64,000 bases of DNA from contig NZ_PPPV01000012.1 in NCBI RefSeq assembly GCF_002901705.1, positions 807,643-871,642 of the forward strand, given 5' to 3'. A program made the translations under genes and the position numbers. The notes under the pieces were generated by a model. That model was not told the origin of the DNA. It searched no databases and saw nothing but the letters and a program-made list of their open reading frames with translations. The DNA is from Staphylococcus lugdunensis. Its GTDB lineage: Bacteria > Bacillota > Bacilli > Staphylococcales > Staphylococcaceae. Positions 37,051 to 46,202 of the stretch are shown here, piece by piece. The stretch's first letter is position 1. Every line of letters starts with the position of its first letter.

Positions 37051-38703
37051 TTATTTCTTCTTACCTGTTTCTCTATCAATCGATTTATCAATATATACTT
37101 GTTTTAATGAATAGTTTGGGCCAACTTTGTGGAAGTAAAAGTTTTTCACTTGAGGATTCATCAAGTGTGCTTCTCCTTTTTGATATATTGGTGCTACTGG
37201 CGCATCATCTAACAATAATTCTTCTGCTTGCTTCATTGCTTGATATCTTTCATTTGTTTTCTGCAATAAATCACCTTTAGCCGATTTTATCAAACTATCA
37301 TATTTTTTATTACCCCAGTCTGTATTGTTTTGTGCGTTTCCTGTCGTCATAATTTCTAAATATGCGGTTGGATCGGGATAATCTGCAGACCAACCACCTA
37401 ATGATGCTTGGAAATTCTCAGTTAATTCTAAATTTACTCTTTGCTTAAATGGCAATTGTTTTATTTTTAGTGTTACACCTGGCAAGTTTTTTTCAACTTG
37501 TGATTTTATATATTCAGCTGCTATTTTAGCATCTGGTGTATTCTCTGTGTTCATTGAAAAAGCAATTTGATTTTTTCCTAATTCATTTTTAGCTTTATCC
37601 CAATGTGACTTAGCAGATTTTGGATTATATTTTAATTCTGAATCTATAGTACTTGCAAAATCTTTATTGTTTGGGGATTTTGCAACGCCTTTAGCAGTAA
37701 AAGTATTAGCAGGTGTAGAACCGTTGTTTTTAACTGAATCTACAAAGCCTTGTTTATTAATAGATTGTGCGATAGCCAACCTTAAATTTTTATTTTTAAA
37801 AGCTGGAAATTCTTTTTCATTCATTTTAATAAAAAAGGTGCCTGAAGTTAAACGATATTTTAAACCACTTGATTTTTTATATTTATTAACTTGATCAGCA
37901 GTAATCGTTGTATCATCTATTGAACCCGTATCGTATAAGGAAGCACCAGCCTGTTGATCCTTAAGTACTTTATAATTTACTTTATCTAGTTTAACCTTAT
38001 CTCTATCCCAATATTTATCATTTTTTGACAACATTATTTTATCTTCTGGTTTCCATTGATCAACTTTAAAAGGTCCGTTATAAACTGCTTTGTTAGCTTT
38101 TGTTCCATAACTTTCACCATATTTTTTGGCAATTTTTTCATTTTGTGGATCGAATGTGTTTAAAGCTAATAATTGGTTAATATATGGAATTGGTTTTTCT
38201 AAATCTATCTTTAAAGTATGACTATCTAAAGCTTTAATCCCTAAGTCTTTAACTGGCTTTTTTCCTGTATTAATCTGTGATGCATTTTTGATATCATTCA
38301 TAATATACGCAAATTCTGACCCTGTTTTAAGATTAACTACCTTTCTCCAAGCATAAACAAAATCTTGCGCCGTGACAGGATCTCCATTTGACCATTTCGC
38401 ATCTTTTTTCAACTTAACTGTCAATGTTTTTCCGCCGTTTGATTTTTTAGGAAAATCTTGGGCTACCCCTAATTCTGCTTTGTCTCCACGTCCAAGTACA
38501 TATAATCCTTCAAAGGCTTGCGCTGTAACTTCAAATGATATTTCTTCTGTAATTAATCCTGTATCTAGTGAAGACATATCTTGAGTTAAAACTTTTCTAA
38601 ACACATTTCCTTTGTCGGAATATAAACTTTCTTTATTGCCACACCCAGTAAGTGCAGTACTTGTAACTAATAAAAATGCAAGTATCGACATCAACTTTTT
38701 CAT
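37051..38703 (-). CDS. oppA: Oligopeptide ABC transporter substrate-binding lipoprotein
   Basis: OppA captures extracellular oligopeptides for the OppBCDF importer. The 550-residue protein starts at ATG 38703 (MKKLMSILAFLLV), preceded by GGGGGAA. The signal ends in a lipobox LTGC, so the mature protein is lipid-anchored at the cysteine near residue 20. The SBP_bac_5 fold is visible through KWSNGDPVTAQDFVYAWRK, the YNGPFKVDQWKPEDKIML motif and the C-terminal PDPTAYLEIM. It is the last gene of oppBCDFA and only 25 bases from oppF. Its leader has two G-runs (38713-38717 and 38720-38723) that can pair with RsaE. Confidence 0.94.
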   Translation of the reverse strand: MKKLMSILAFLLVTSTALTGCGNKESLYSDKGNVFRKVLTQDMSSLDTGLITEEISFEVTAQAFEGLYVLGRGDKAELGVAQDFPKKSNGGKTLTVKLKKDAKWSNGDPVTAQDFVYAWRKVVNLKTGSEFAYIMNDIKNASQINTGKKPVKDLGIKALDSHTLKIDLEKPIPYINQLLALNTFDPQNEKIAKKYGESYGTKANKAVYNGPFKVDQWKPEDKIMLSKNDKYWDRDKVKLDKVNYKVLKDQQAGASLYDTGSIDDTTITADQVNKYKKSSGLKYRLTSGTFFIKMNEKEFPAFKNKNLRLAIAQSINKQGFVDSVKNNGSTPANTFTAKGVAKSPNNKDFASTIDSELKYNPKSAKSHWDKAKNELGKNQIAFSMNTENTPDAKIAAEYIKSQVEKNLPGVTLKIKQLPFKQRVNLELTENFQASLGGWSADYPDPTAYLEIMTTGNAQNNTDWGNKKYDSLIKSAKGDLLQKTNERYQAMKQAEELLLDDAPVAPIYQKGEAHLMNPQVKNFYFHKVGPNYSLKQVYIDKSIDRETGKKK

Positions 38704-38728
38704 GTTCTTATTCCCCCTTCCCCTAAAT

Positions 38729-39670
38729 TTAAGTATGACTAACCATTGACTGTGTCTTGAGCTGTTCTGCTTCTTCATTTGTCACAAAGACATAATGTTC
38801 TGGCCGTATTTCCATTAATGTTCTATCGTTATCAAGGTTATCATCAGCGATATAAGCAACACGTTCTCTTGTTCTTTCACTTTCCGGATCAGGTTGAGGA
38901 ACAGCTGAAAGTAAAGATTTTGTGTAATCGTGTAGTGGATGATGATATATCTCTTCAGAAGGTCCTAATTCAACTATTTTCCCAAAATACATGACAGCAA
39001 TACGATCTGAAATATATTTAACCATCGATAAATCATGTGCAATAAATAAGAATGTAATACCTCGTTCTTGTTGTAACTTCAGCATTAAATTTACGACTTG
39101 TGCTTGAATAGATACGTCCAGTGCTGATATTGGTTCATCGGCAATAATAAATTCTGGTTCTACTGCTAATGCACGAGCAATGCCGATACGTTGGCGTTGA
39201 CCACCAGAGAATTCATGTGGATATCTGTTCGCATGTTCTTTACTTAACCCTACCGTTTCAAGCAAATCATAGACACGTTTCTTGCGATCACGTTTATTTA
39301 CTGCCATTTTATGAATATCTATGCCTTCTGCTACGATATCCATAACTTTTAAACGTGGGTTTAATGATGCATATGGATCTTGAAAAATCATTTGAATTTT
39401 CTTATTGAATCGTAGTGAGTCTTTTCTATTTTTTATTTTTTGAATATCTACGCCATCATACATAATTTCACCACTGGTAATTTCATTTAATTTAATAATT
39501 GCTTTTCCAGTCGTTGATTTACCACAACCTGATTCTCCAACAAGCCCTAATGTCTCACCCTTATAAATATTAAATGAAATATCTTCTATGGCTCTTACTT
39601 CATTTCGTTTACCCTCATTGAAATATTGTTTAAGGTGTTTAACTTCTAGTAAAATATCTTTATTTTTCAT
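38729..39670 (-). CDS. oppF: Oligopeptide ABC transporter ATPase OppF
   Basis: OppF is one of two ATPases driving peptide import. The 313-residue protein has Walker A GLVGESGCGKSTTGKAI (about 44-60), the FSGGQRQRIGIARAL signature, and Walker B EFIIADEPISALD. The C-terminal oligopeptide-transporter extension ends in DYTKSLLSAVPQPDP. It overlaps oppD by 11 bases, typical of coupled translation. Confidence 0.94.
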   Translation of the reverse strand: MKNKDILLEVKHLKQYFNEGKRNEVRAIEDISFNIYKGETLGLVGESGCGKSTTGKAIIKLNEITSGEIMYDGVDIQKIKNRKDSLRFNKKIQMIFQDPYASLNPRLKVMDIVAEGIDIHKMAVNKRDRKKRVYDLLETVGLSKEHANRYPHEFSGGQRQRIGIARALAVEPEFIIADEPISALDVSIQAQVVNLMLKLQQERGITFLFIAHDLSMVKYISDRIAVMYFGKIVELGPSEEIYHHPLHDYTKSLLSAVPQPDPESERTRERVAYIADDNLDNDRTLMEIRPEHYVFVTNEEAEQLKTQSMVSHT

Positions 39671-40742
39671 TAAACGACACCCTTTCTACTTTTAGTGGCT
39701 TGTCGTAATTATTAGGCATGTTATGAGCCCTTTTCTGAACCATTTCTGGTGGTTCAACTTTAGGCGCGCGCTCATCTAACAACCACGATTTCACAAAATG
39801 CGTAGGAGAAATTTTAAACCATGGTGGTTCGGCTTTGAAATCAACATCTAATGCATATTGACTACGACGCGCAAACGCATCGCCTTGTGGTGGATTTAAT
39901 AAGTCGGGTGGAGTTCCTGGAATTGCAACCAATGGTGTATCATTTTTAGTATCTAAATCTGGCATTGATGACAACAACCCCCATGTATAAGGATGTTTAG
40001 GATCATAAAATATTTCATCCACATCCCCAGTTTCAATCATTTGACCACCATACATCACGGCAACTCTATCAGCAATATTCGCTACAACACCTAAATCATG
40101 AGTAATAAATATAATTGACGTATTAATTTTCTGTTGTAACTTTTTCATTAAATCTAAAATTTGAGCCTGCATTGTTACGTCTAAAGCCGTTGTTGGTTCG
40201 TCGGCAATTAATACTTTAGGCTCACATGCTAAAGCGGTAGCTATAACAATTCTTTGTCGTTGTCCACCTGAAAATTGATGAGGATATGCTTTAAATCTTT
40301 TTTCTGCATTTGGTAATCCAACTAAATTGAGTATTTCTAGCGCGCGTTTCTTTGCCTGCGATTTACTAAAATGCTTATGCTTAATTAGTGGTTCCATGAC
40401 TTGTTTGCCTATTTGCATTGTAGGGTTCAGTGATGTCATTGGATCTTGAAAAATCATCGAAATATCTTTGCCTCGTAATTTTATCAACTCATTTTCTGAC
40501 TTTTGTGCTAAATCTTCCCCTAAGAAAATAATTTCGCCCTGTTTAATTCTTCCGGCATCCCCTTGGAACAATTTCGTAATTGCTTTTGTAGTCACAGATT
40601 TTCCAGAACCTGATTCACCTACGATGGCTAAAGTTTCGCCCTTATTCAAATAGAAATCTACACCTCTAACGGCTTGCACTTCCCCAGCGTTAATATCAAA
40701 GGAAACATGCAAATCATTCACTTCTAGTACTCTTTCTGACAT
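39660..40742 (-). CDS. oppD: Oligopeptide ABC transporter ATPase OppD
   Basis: The 360-residue ATPase pairs with OppF. Walker A is VGESGSGKSVTTKAI (about 40-54), the ABC signature is FSGGQRQRIVIATAL, and Walker B is VLIADEPTTALD. The oligo_HPY C-terminal region includes HPYTWGLLSSMPDL. A relatively long tail of about 40 residues follows. The gene lies between oppC and oppF with almost no spacing. Confidence 0.94.
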   Translation of the reverse strand: MSERVLEVNDLHVSFDINAGEVQAVRGVDFYLNKGETLAIVGESGSGKSVTTKAITKLFQGDAGRIKQGEIIFLGEDLAQKSENELIKLRGKDISMIFQDPMTSLNPTMQIGKQVMEPLIKHKHFSKSQAKKRALEILNLVGLPNAEKRFKAYPHQFSGGQRQRIVIATALACEPKVLIADEPTTALDVTMQAQILDLMKKLQQKINTSIIFITHDLGVVANIADRVAVMYGGQMIETGDVDEIFYDPKHPYTWGLLSSMPDLDTKNDTPLVAIPGTPPDLLNPPQGDAFARRSQYALDVDFKAEPPWFKISPTHFVKSWLLDERAPKVEPPEMVQKRAHNMPNNYDKPLKVERVSFNEK

Positions 40743-40756
40743 CTCATATGCCTCCT

Positions 40757-41821
40757 TTATTTACGCATTTTAGGATCAAATGCATCACGTAATCCATCGC
40801 TGAATAAATAGAAGAATAAAATCAATAAACTCAGTACTGTGGCTGGTATGAATAATTCATGTGGATGTATGAGCAACATCGCACGACCATCATTGACTAG
40901 TGAACCTAATGACGTTTGTGGGGCAGGCACTCCAATTCCTATAAAGCTTAAAAATGCTTCAAAGAAAATAGCACTAGGAACTGTAAACATTGATGTAACA
41001 ACAATAGCTCCTAATGTATTAGGCAAAATATGTTTGAATATTAAGTTGAATTTTGAAGCACCAAGTGTTCTTGAAGCCATCACAAATTCTAGATTTTTTA
41101 ATTTTAAAAATTCTCCTCGCACAACCCTACTCATGCCTAGCCATCCTGTAATCGACATTGCTAAAATAATCGTCCAAATAGAAGGCTCAAAAATCAATAC
41201 AAACAAAATAACTACGATTAAATTAGGAATAGAAGCAACAATTTCAAGAATACGTTGCATAACATTATCTACTCTACCGCCAAAAAATCCCGAAATGGCA
41301 CCATATACAACGCCTATGAAAATATCTAAAATAGCAGCGACAATCCCAATAAACAAGGAAATTTGGGCACCCTTCCATGTGCGGGTCCATAAATCACGAC
41401 CGAGTTGGTCTGTACCAAACCAAAAGTTTTCGTTCACTTTTGCCTTACCATATGCATTTGACCCGTCAGAACCTGTGCCATCAAATGGTAAAAAAGATAC
41501 TTTATCTAACACTGGAATTTTAGCTGGTAGATTACGGCGATTAACATCTTGTTCCGCATAATCATGATGACTTAACATCGGTCCAATAAACGCAAGTATA
41601 ACAATGAGAATCAGCCCAATCATTCCTACAATCGCAAGTTTATTACGCTTAAGCTGTGCCCATGCATCTTGCCAAAAATTCTTACTCTCGCGTTGCATTT
41701 CTGGTTCTTTGTTCAAGTCGATGTCACGCATAACAAAATCAGTGGCCATAATACCTTCTGACGTATGCGTCATAGCAGCATTAGATTGATCATCAAGTGA
41801 CTTGTCTATATTTTGTGTCAT
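40757..41821 (-). CDS. oppC: Oligopeptide ABC transporter permease OppC
   Basis: The 354-residue permease has an N-terminal cytoplasmic tail of about 55 residues, then six helices. The EAA loop (GEFLKLKNLEFVMASRTLGASKFNLIFKHILPN) that contacts the ATPases is intact around residues 245-277. It carries an extracytoplasmic insertion with FGTDQLGRDLWTR, a signature of the OppC/DppC group. Its ATG overlaps the oppB stop by four bases. Confidence 0.94.
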   Translation of the reverse strand: MTQNIDKSLDDQSNAAMTHTSEGIMATDFVMRDIDLNKEPEMQRESKNFWQDAWAQLKRNKLAIVGMIGLILIVILAFIGPMLSHHDYAEQDVNRRNLPAKIPVLDKVSFLPFDGTGSDGSNAYGKAKVNENFWFGTDQLGRDLWTRTWKGAQISLFIGIVAAILDIFIGVVYGAISGFFGGRVDNVMQRILEIVASIPNLIVVILFVLIFEPSIWTIILAMSITGWLGMSRVVRGEFLKLKNLEFVMASRTLGASKFNLIFKHILPNTLGAIVVTSMFTVPSAIFFEAFLSFIGIGVPAPQTSLGSLVNDGRAMLLIHPHELFIPATVLSLLILFFYLFSDGLRDAFDPKMRK

Positions 41822-42747
41822 TGTTTTTTACCCCCTTGAACACGAATTCGTGGGTCTATCATTCCATATAAAATATCCACAATAAATATTGATACTATAA
41901 ATAGTGTACTAAATAGAATAGTAGTGGCCATAATAACTGAGAAATCATTTGTAGTTATAGACCTAACAAATTGATCCCCTAATCCAGGTACCCCAAAAAT
42001 ATTTTCTATTGTAAGTGTGCCAGTTAAAATCCCAGCTAACATTGGCACAATAATCGTGATAATCGGTATTAAAGCATTGCGTAATGCATGTCCGAAAAGC
42101 ACACGCATAGATGAATTACCTTTTGCTCGCGCTAACAATATGTAATCTGAGCTTAATACTTCAATCATTTCTGCTCTAATATAGCGCGCTACTGTTGCCA
42201 TCACACTCGCAGATAATGCAAGAGACGGTAATACCGCTGTTGAAAATCCTTCCCAGCCTGCAACTGGAAACCACCGCAATCTAACTGCAAAAACGTATTG
42301 AAGTAATACAGCCAGCACAAAAGAAGGAACTGATACTGCAATAACAGAAATAACTGTTGTTGTGTAATCAACCCATGTATTTTGCTTTGTTGCTGCGGCT
42401 ACACCTAAAATAAGACCTAACAGTACACCAATAATCATAGCTGTTATCCCCATTTCCATGGATGGAATTAATCGTGGCCCTATTAAATCCCATACAGGCT
42501 GATTATGATATTGAAATGAATAGCCAAAATCGCCAGTAACAACATTTTTTAAATAATGTAAATATTGCACCGCTACTGGATCATTCAAACCATATTTTTC
42601 ATTTAAAATCGCCTTCTGTTCAGCATTTAATTTAGCATCATTAAATGGTGAACCCGGCATTAATTTCATTAAGAAAAAGGTAATCGTGATAATAATAAAG
42701 AGCGAAATAAACATATACATTAATCGTTTTAATACATACTTTGACAT
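41818..42747 (-). CDS. oppB: Oligopeptide ABC transporter permease OppB
   Basis: OppB is the first gene of the operon and the partner permease. The 309-residue protein has an N-terminal helix (LMYMFISLFIIITITFFLMK), six helices in all, and the EAA loop AEMIEVLSSDYILLARAKGNSSMRVLFGHALRNAL near 195-230. A very strong run GGGGGG precedes the ATG, and this tract is also the complement of RsaE seeds. By position next to fabF, this system corresponds to Opp3 of S. aureus. Confidence 0.94.
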   Translation of the reverse strand: MSKYVLKRLMYMFISLFIIITITFFLMKLMPGSPFNDAKLNAEQKAILNEKYGLNDPVAVQYLHYLKNVVTGDFGYSFQYHNQPVWDLIGPRLIPSMEMGITAMIIGVLLGLILGVAAATKQNTWVDYTTTVISVIAVSVPSFVLAVLLQYVFAVRLRWFPVAGWEGFSTAVLPSLALSASVMATVARYIRAEMIEVLSSDYILLARAKGNSSMRVLFGHALRNALIPIITIIVPMLAGILTGTLTIENIFGVPGLGDQFVRSITTNDFSVIMATTILFSTLFIVSIFIVDILYGMIDPRIRVQGGKKQ

Positions 42748-42790
42748 CTAATCCCCCCTAATTAATTGTCGAAATTAACATTCCCTTCAA

Positions 42791-42843
42791 AATATTCAGA
42801 AATATTTAATAACATTATATATACTTTTTTCATATAATTGCAA
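42791..42843 (-). promoter_or_regulatory. opp operon promoter with CodY-like box
   Basis: On the minus strand a -35 TTGCAA (42838-42843) and a -10 TATAAT (42814-42819) are 18 bp apart. Just downstream, at 42791-42805, AATATTCAGAAATAT matches the CodY consensus AATTTTCWGAAAATT at 12 of 15 positions. A CodY site at the transcription start fits nutrient-repressed peptide import; the regulation is inference. Confidence 0.68.
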
Positions 42844-42981
42844 TATAGTTTCACAATTTATTAAGAAAATCTTTTAACTGGTAACTTTAAATAACGTTAG
42901 CTTTTCTAAATATGGATTATGTATTTATCTTTGTGAATAAGTGCGGTAAACTGATATAACATACGAAAGCGGAGTGAAAAG

Positions 42982-43356
42982 ATGAAACAAAAATACACTT
43001 TTGGAATGGGACTATTACTTATTCCTTTAATTTCATTCATTGTCTGGTTATGTCGTCAGCACACACTAATCAATTATTTAAATAATTTATTCATCATTGC
43101 TACCATATGTTTTATCACGCTATTTCTTCTCTTAATCATTCAAGAAGGCATTTTTGATGCAACAAGTTTTGGATTTAGAAGACTAAAATACCAATTATCT
43201 TCGAAGAAAAAGCGTACAATGATTGAAGATGATGAATTTTTCAATCCACAGCACGTAAAAAAAGAAGACTACCCAATATTTGATTGGCTCGTCCCTCTGT
43301 TAATCATTTCCCTTATTTATATTATTATTTCAATCATTATATCGTTATTACTATAA
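42982..43356 (+). CDS. DUF3899 membrane protein
   Basis: The 124-residue protein has two N-terminal helices, a basic cytoplasmic segment rich in K (RRLKYQLSSKKKR) and acids (EDDEFFNP), then a C-terminal helix WLVPLLIISLIYIIISIII. This is the DUF3899 layout. In staphylococci such a gene sits between oppB and fabF, as here. Role unknown. An AGCGGAGTG ribosome site precedes the ATG and a shared terminator follows. Confidence 0.83.
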   Translation: MKQKYTFGMGLLLIPLISFIVWLCRQHTLINYLNNLFIIATICFITLFLLLIIQEGIFDATSFGFRRLKYQLSSKKKRTMIEDDEFFNPQHVKKEDYPIFDWLVPLLIISLIYIIISIIISLLL

Positions 43357-43396
43357 AAAGCTTTCTTGATATTATCTCATAACAAGAAAGCTTTTT
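43355..43396. terminator. Bidirectional terminator between DUF3899 gene and fabF
   Basis: AAAAAGCTTTCTTG...CAAGAAAGCTTTTT forms a 14-bp perfect stem with A/T tails on both sides. Confidence 0.92.
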
Positions 43397-43406
43397 ATTT
43401 TAATTT

Positions 43407-44651
43407 TTATGCTTCGAATTTTTTAAATACAAGTACAGCATTATGGCCACCAAATCCAAGGCTATTACTCATAGCATGCGTAATTTCTAAATCTTGTGCT
43501 TCATTTGGTACAAAATCTAAATCACATTCAGGGTCAGGTGTCATTGCATGAATTGTTGGTGCAACTTTAGAGTCTCTAATAGACAACGCTGAGAATATTG
43601 CCTCAATGCCACCCGTAGCACCTAATAAGTGTCCAGTCATTGACTTAGTTGAACTTACTTTCAAGTTGTTCACAGCGTTACCAAAGGTATTTTTAATTGC
43701 CTGAACTTCAAACAAATCACCTACTGGCGTACTTGTACCATGTGCATTTAAATATTGAACATCTTTTGCTTCAATACCTGCATCATCTAATGCAGCTTGC
43801 ATTGCTCTTGATCCACCTTCACCTTGAGGTGCTGGCGCAGTAATATGGTAAGCATCGCCAGTTGTTCCGTAACCTACAATTTCTGCATAAATATTTGCAC
43901 CACGCGCTTGTGCAGATTCTAATGATTCAATAAACAGAATGCCTGCACCTTCACCCATGACAAAACCATCGCGCCCTTCTTGGAAAGGTCGGCAAGCAGT
44001 CTCTCTATCATTATTTGTTGATAATGCACGGCTAGCGCTAAATCCTGCAATTGCCATGTCAGTTATTGGCGCTTCTGTACCACCAGTAATCATTGCATCT
44101 GCATCACCACGTTGGATAATTTTGAATGCTTCACCAATTGAGTTTGTACCTGTAGCACATGCGGTCACTGTTGAACCGTTAGGGCCTTTTGCACCAGTAT
44201 CAATCGAAACTTGTCCAGTAGCCATATCCGGAATTAGCATCGGTACAAAAAATGGGCTTACACGTCTAGGCCCTTTTTCTAATAATTGATTATGCGCATA
44301 TTCAAACGTTTCCATACCACCGATACCAGAACCAATCCATACGCCAATACGCGCCGCATTATCATCGTTAATTTCATATTGTGCATCTTCCAATGCTTGA
44401 CGTGCTGCTACAACTGCATATTGGGTGAAGCGATCCATTCGACGCGCTTCTTTGCGATCTAAGTAGTCTTCTATATTAAAATCTTTTAATTCTCCAGCCA
44501 ATTTCACGTTATACGGGTCGGTATTAATTCGAGTAATTTCATCGATACCGTTTACCCCTTTAAGTGCATTATTCCAAGAAGTATGTGCATCATTACCAAT
44601 TGGAGATAGTGCACCTATACCAGTGATGACCACTCTATTTTTCTCACTCAT
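43407..44651 (-). CDS. fabF: 3-oxoacyl-ACP synthase II (FabF)
   Basis: FabF elongates acyl-ACP chains with malonyl-ACP. The 414-residue condensing enzyme has the catalytic Cys in [13 protein letters not shown] near residue 165, His in [12 protein letters not shown] near 305 and Lys/His in [15 protein letters not shown] near 335-345. The set C-H-H identifies the KAS II type. It follows fabH by 13 bases in a two-gene operon that starts from a FapR-controlled promoter. Confidence 0.97.
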   Translation of the reverse strand: MSEKNRVVITGIGALSPIGNDAHTSWNNALKGVNGIDEITRINTDPYNVKLAGELKDFNIEDYLDRKEARRMDRFTQYAVVAARQALEDAQYEINDDNAARIGVWIGSGIGGMETFEYAHNQLLEKGPRRVSPFFVPMLIPDMATGQVSIDTGAKGPNGSTVTACATGTNSIGEAFKIIQRGDADAMITGGTEAPITDMAIAGFSASRALSTNNDRETACRPFQEGRDGFVMGEGAGILFIESLESAQARGANIYAEIVGYGTTGDAYHITAPAPQGEGGSRAMQAALDDAGIEAKDVQYLNAHGTSTPVGDLFEVQAIKNTFGNAVNNLKVSSTKSMTGHLLGATGGIEAIFSALSIRDSKVAPTIHAMTPDPECDLDFVPNEAQDLEITHAMSNSLGFGGHNAVLVFKKFEA

Positions 44652-44664
44652 ACATTTTTTCCTC

Positions 44665-45606
44665 CTATTTTCCCCATTTGATAACCATAGCGCCCCAAGT
44701 TAGACCGCCACCGAAACCAACTAATACTAATGTATCATCGTCTTTAATTCTGCCATTTTCTAATTCTTGATTAATACTAAGAGGTATGGAAGCTGCGGAA
44801 GTATTACCAAATCGATTAACAGATACACTCATTTTGTCTTTATCGAGACCTAGACGTTCTCGTGCTGATTCCATAATTCTAATATTTGCTTGGTGTGGCA
44901 CAAACATGTCAATATCTTCAGATTTTAATCCTGCTTTTTCAACCACACGTTTTGACGCTTCACCCATAATTCTAACCGCAAACTTAAATACTTCACGACC
45001 ATTCATTACTAATTTACCATTTTCTTGGTTTAGGTATAAGTATTTTCCACCGCTACCATCTGAACCCATTTCATAACTGATAATGCCTCTACCTTCAGAA
45101 ACTTCACCAATAACGGCAGCACCGGCACCATCTCCAAATAATACAGCTGTTGAACGATCTGTTAAGTCAGTAATTTTTGATAGCTTATCAGCACCTACAA
45201 CTAAGATATTATGATAATCTCCTGATTGTATATATTGTTTTGCGGTAATCATTGAATACATAAAACCAGAACAAGCAGCTAATTGATCCATAGTTGGTAT
45301 TTTACCTGTTTCTAGTTTGTCTTGCAGTATATTTGCTACAGATGGAAAAGGCATATCCCCCGTAGCTGTAGCTACGATAATCATATCTATATCTGACGGT
45401 TCTAAACCTGCGTCTGCAATAGCTTTTTTACTTGCTTCATATGCTAGATCAGATGTGTCTTGATCTTCTCTAGCCCAACGTCTTTCTTTAATACCTGTCA
45501 TTTTAGAAATCCATTCATCTGATGTTTCTAAGAATTGCTCAAAATAGGCATTGTCGATTACTTTTTCAGGATAGTATGTCCCAAAACCTTTGATACCCAC
45601 GTTCAT
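44665..45606 (-). CDS. fabH: 3-oxoacyl-ACP synthase III (FabH)
   Basis: FabH starts fatty acid synthesis by condensing short acyl-CoA primers with malonyl-ACP, with branched primers preferred in staphylococci. The 313-residue protein begins MNVGIKGFG at ATG 45606 (AGAGGGTG upstream). The catalytic Cys is in [10 protein letters not shown] near residue 112, His in [10 protein letters not shown] near 238, and Asn in [12 protein letters not shown] near 268, the C-H-N triad of KAS III. Its leader carries a FapR operator. First gene of fabH-fabF. Confidence 0.97.
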   Translation of the reverse strand: MNVGIKGFGTYYPEKVIDNAYFEQFLETSDEWISKMTGIKERRWAREDQDTSDLAYEASKKAIADAGLEPSDIDMIIVATATGDMPFPSVANILQDKLETGKIPTMDQLAACSGFMYSMITAKQYIQSGDYHNILVVGADKLSKITDLTDRSTAVLFGDGAGAAVIGEVSEGRGIISYEMGSDGSGGKYLYLNQENGKLVMNGREVFKFAVRIMGEASKRVVEKAGLKSEDIDMFVPHQANIRIMESARERLGLDKDKMSVSVNRFGNTSAASIPLSINQELENGRIKDDDTLVLVGFGGGLTWGAMVIKWGK

Positions 45607-45631
45607 GGATGACACCCTCTTACTTCATTTT

Positions 45632-45689
45632 TTAATACCAGGTATTAATTTAACATTTGTGTCTATTAAACTCAAGCAGATACCTTTTA
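45632..45689 (-). promoter_or_regulatory. fabH-fabF promoter with FapR operator
   Basis: On the minus strand TTGAGT and TAAATT are 17 bp apart. TTAATACCTGGTATTAA at 45632-45648, a perfect 17-bp palindrome, overlaps the -10 end and start. It matches the known staphylococcal FapR operator (TTAGTACCTGGTACTAA type). FapR released by malonyl-CoA would derepress the operon. Confidence 0.88.
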
Positions 45690-45854
45690 AATCATATTAA
45701 AATCATTCAAAATGCGATTATTGCTATCACGTTATATCGAAAATTACATCATTTTATTCAAAAAATGCAACAGTATCATATGATTGTCACTATACAAATA
45801 ATCAATGATAGACTACAATAGTATTATATATTAAGAGTGGAGGTAGAAACATTC

Positions 45855-46049
45855 ATGAGACACCTCGTAACATTGATTTGGTCTTTAATTTTATTACAAA
45901 TGGTTAATTTTGTATTGAATAGTTTAAATGGTGGTGGTACGCTAAATTTCATTACACCAGTAATTATTGCAGTTATTTTCACTTTATTTGTAATTCTTAT
46001 TAGCTCTATGAATGAAGCACCACGTGAAGTAGAACATTCAAAAAAATAA
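45855..46049 (+). CDS. DUF2929 small membrane protein (YjzD-like)
   Basis: The 64-residue protein has two hydrophobic helices (LVTLIWSLILLQMVNFVLN and FITPVIIAVIFTLFVILI) and a charged C-terminal tail. It resembles the DUF2929 family found near fabH in Firmicutes. The start at ATG 45855 is ten bases after a GGAGGT site; the frame extends upstream to GTG 45837 without its own site. Function unknown. A terminator follows. Confidence 0.75.
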   Translation: MRHLVTLIWSLILLQMVNFVLNSLNGGGTLNFITPVIIAVIFTLFVILISSMNEAPREVEHSKK

Positions 46050-46067
46050 TACCGTTATATCTCAATT

Positions 46068-46100
46068 GTCGACAAGGTTCTGGACTTTGTCGTTTTTTTA
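46068..46100 (+). terminator. Terminator after the DUF2929 gene
   Basis: GACAAGGT...ACTTTGTC with a mismatch is followed by GTTTTTTTAT. Confidence 0.72.
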
Positions 46101-46146
46101 TACATTATTATTTAAAACTAGCAAATCATCTAACTAAATCTATAAT

Positions 46147-46192
46147 AAAAAAGTCGAGGAAGTGACTTAATTTTCACTTTCTCGGCTTTAAT
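46147..46192 (-). terminator. Terminator of clpB
   Basis: On the minus strand GCCGAGAAAGTGA...GTCACTTCCTCGAC pairs with a few mismatches and is followed by TTTTTTATT. Confidence 0.85.
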
Positions 46193-46202
46193 ATTTAACT
46201 CT

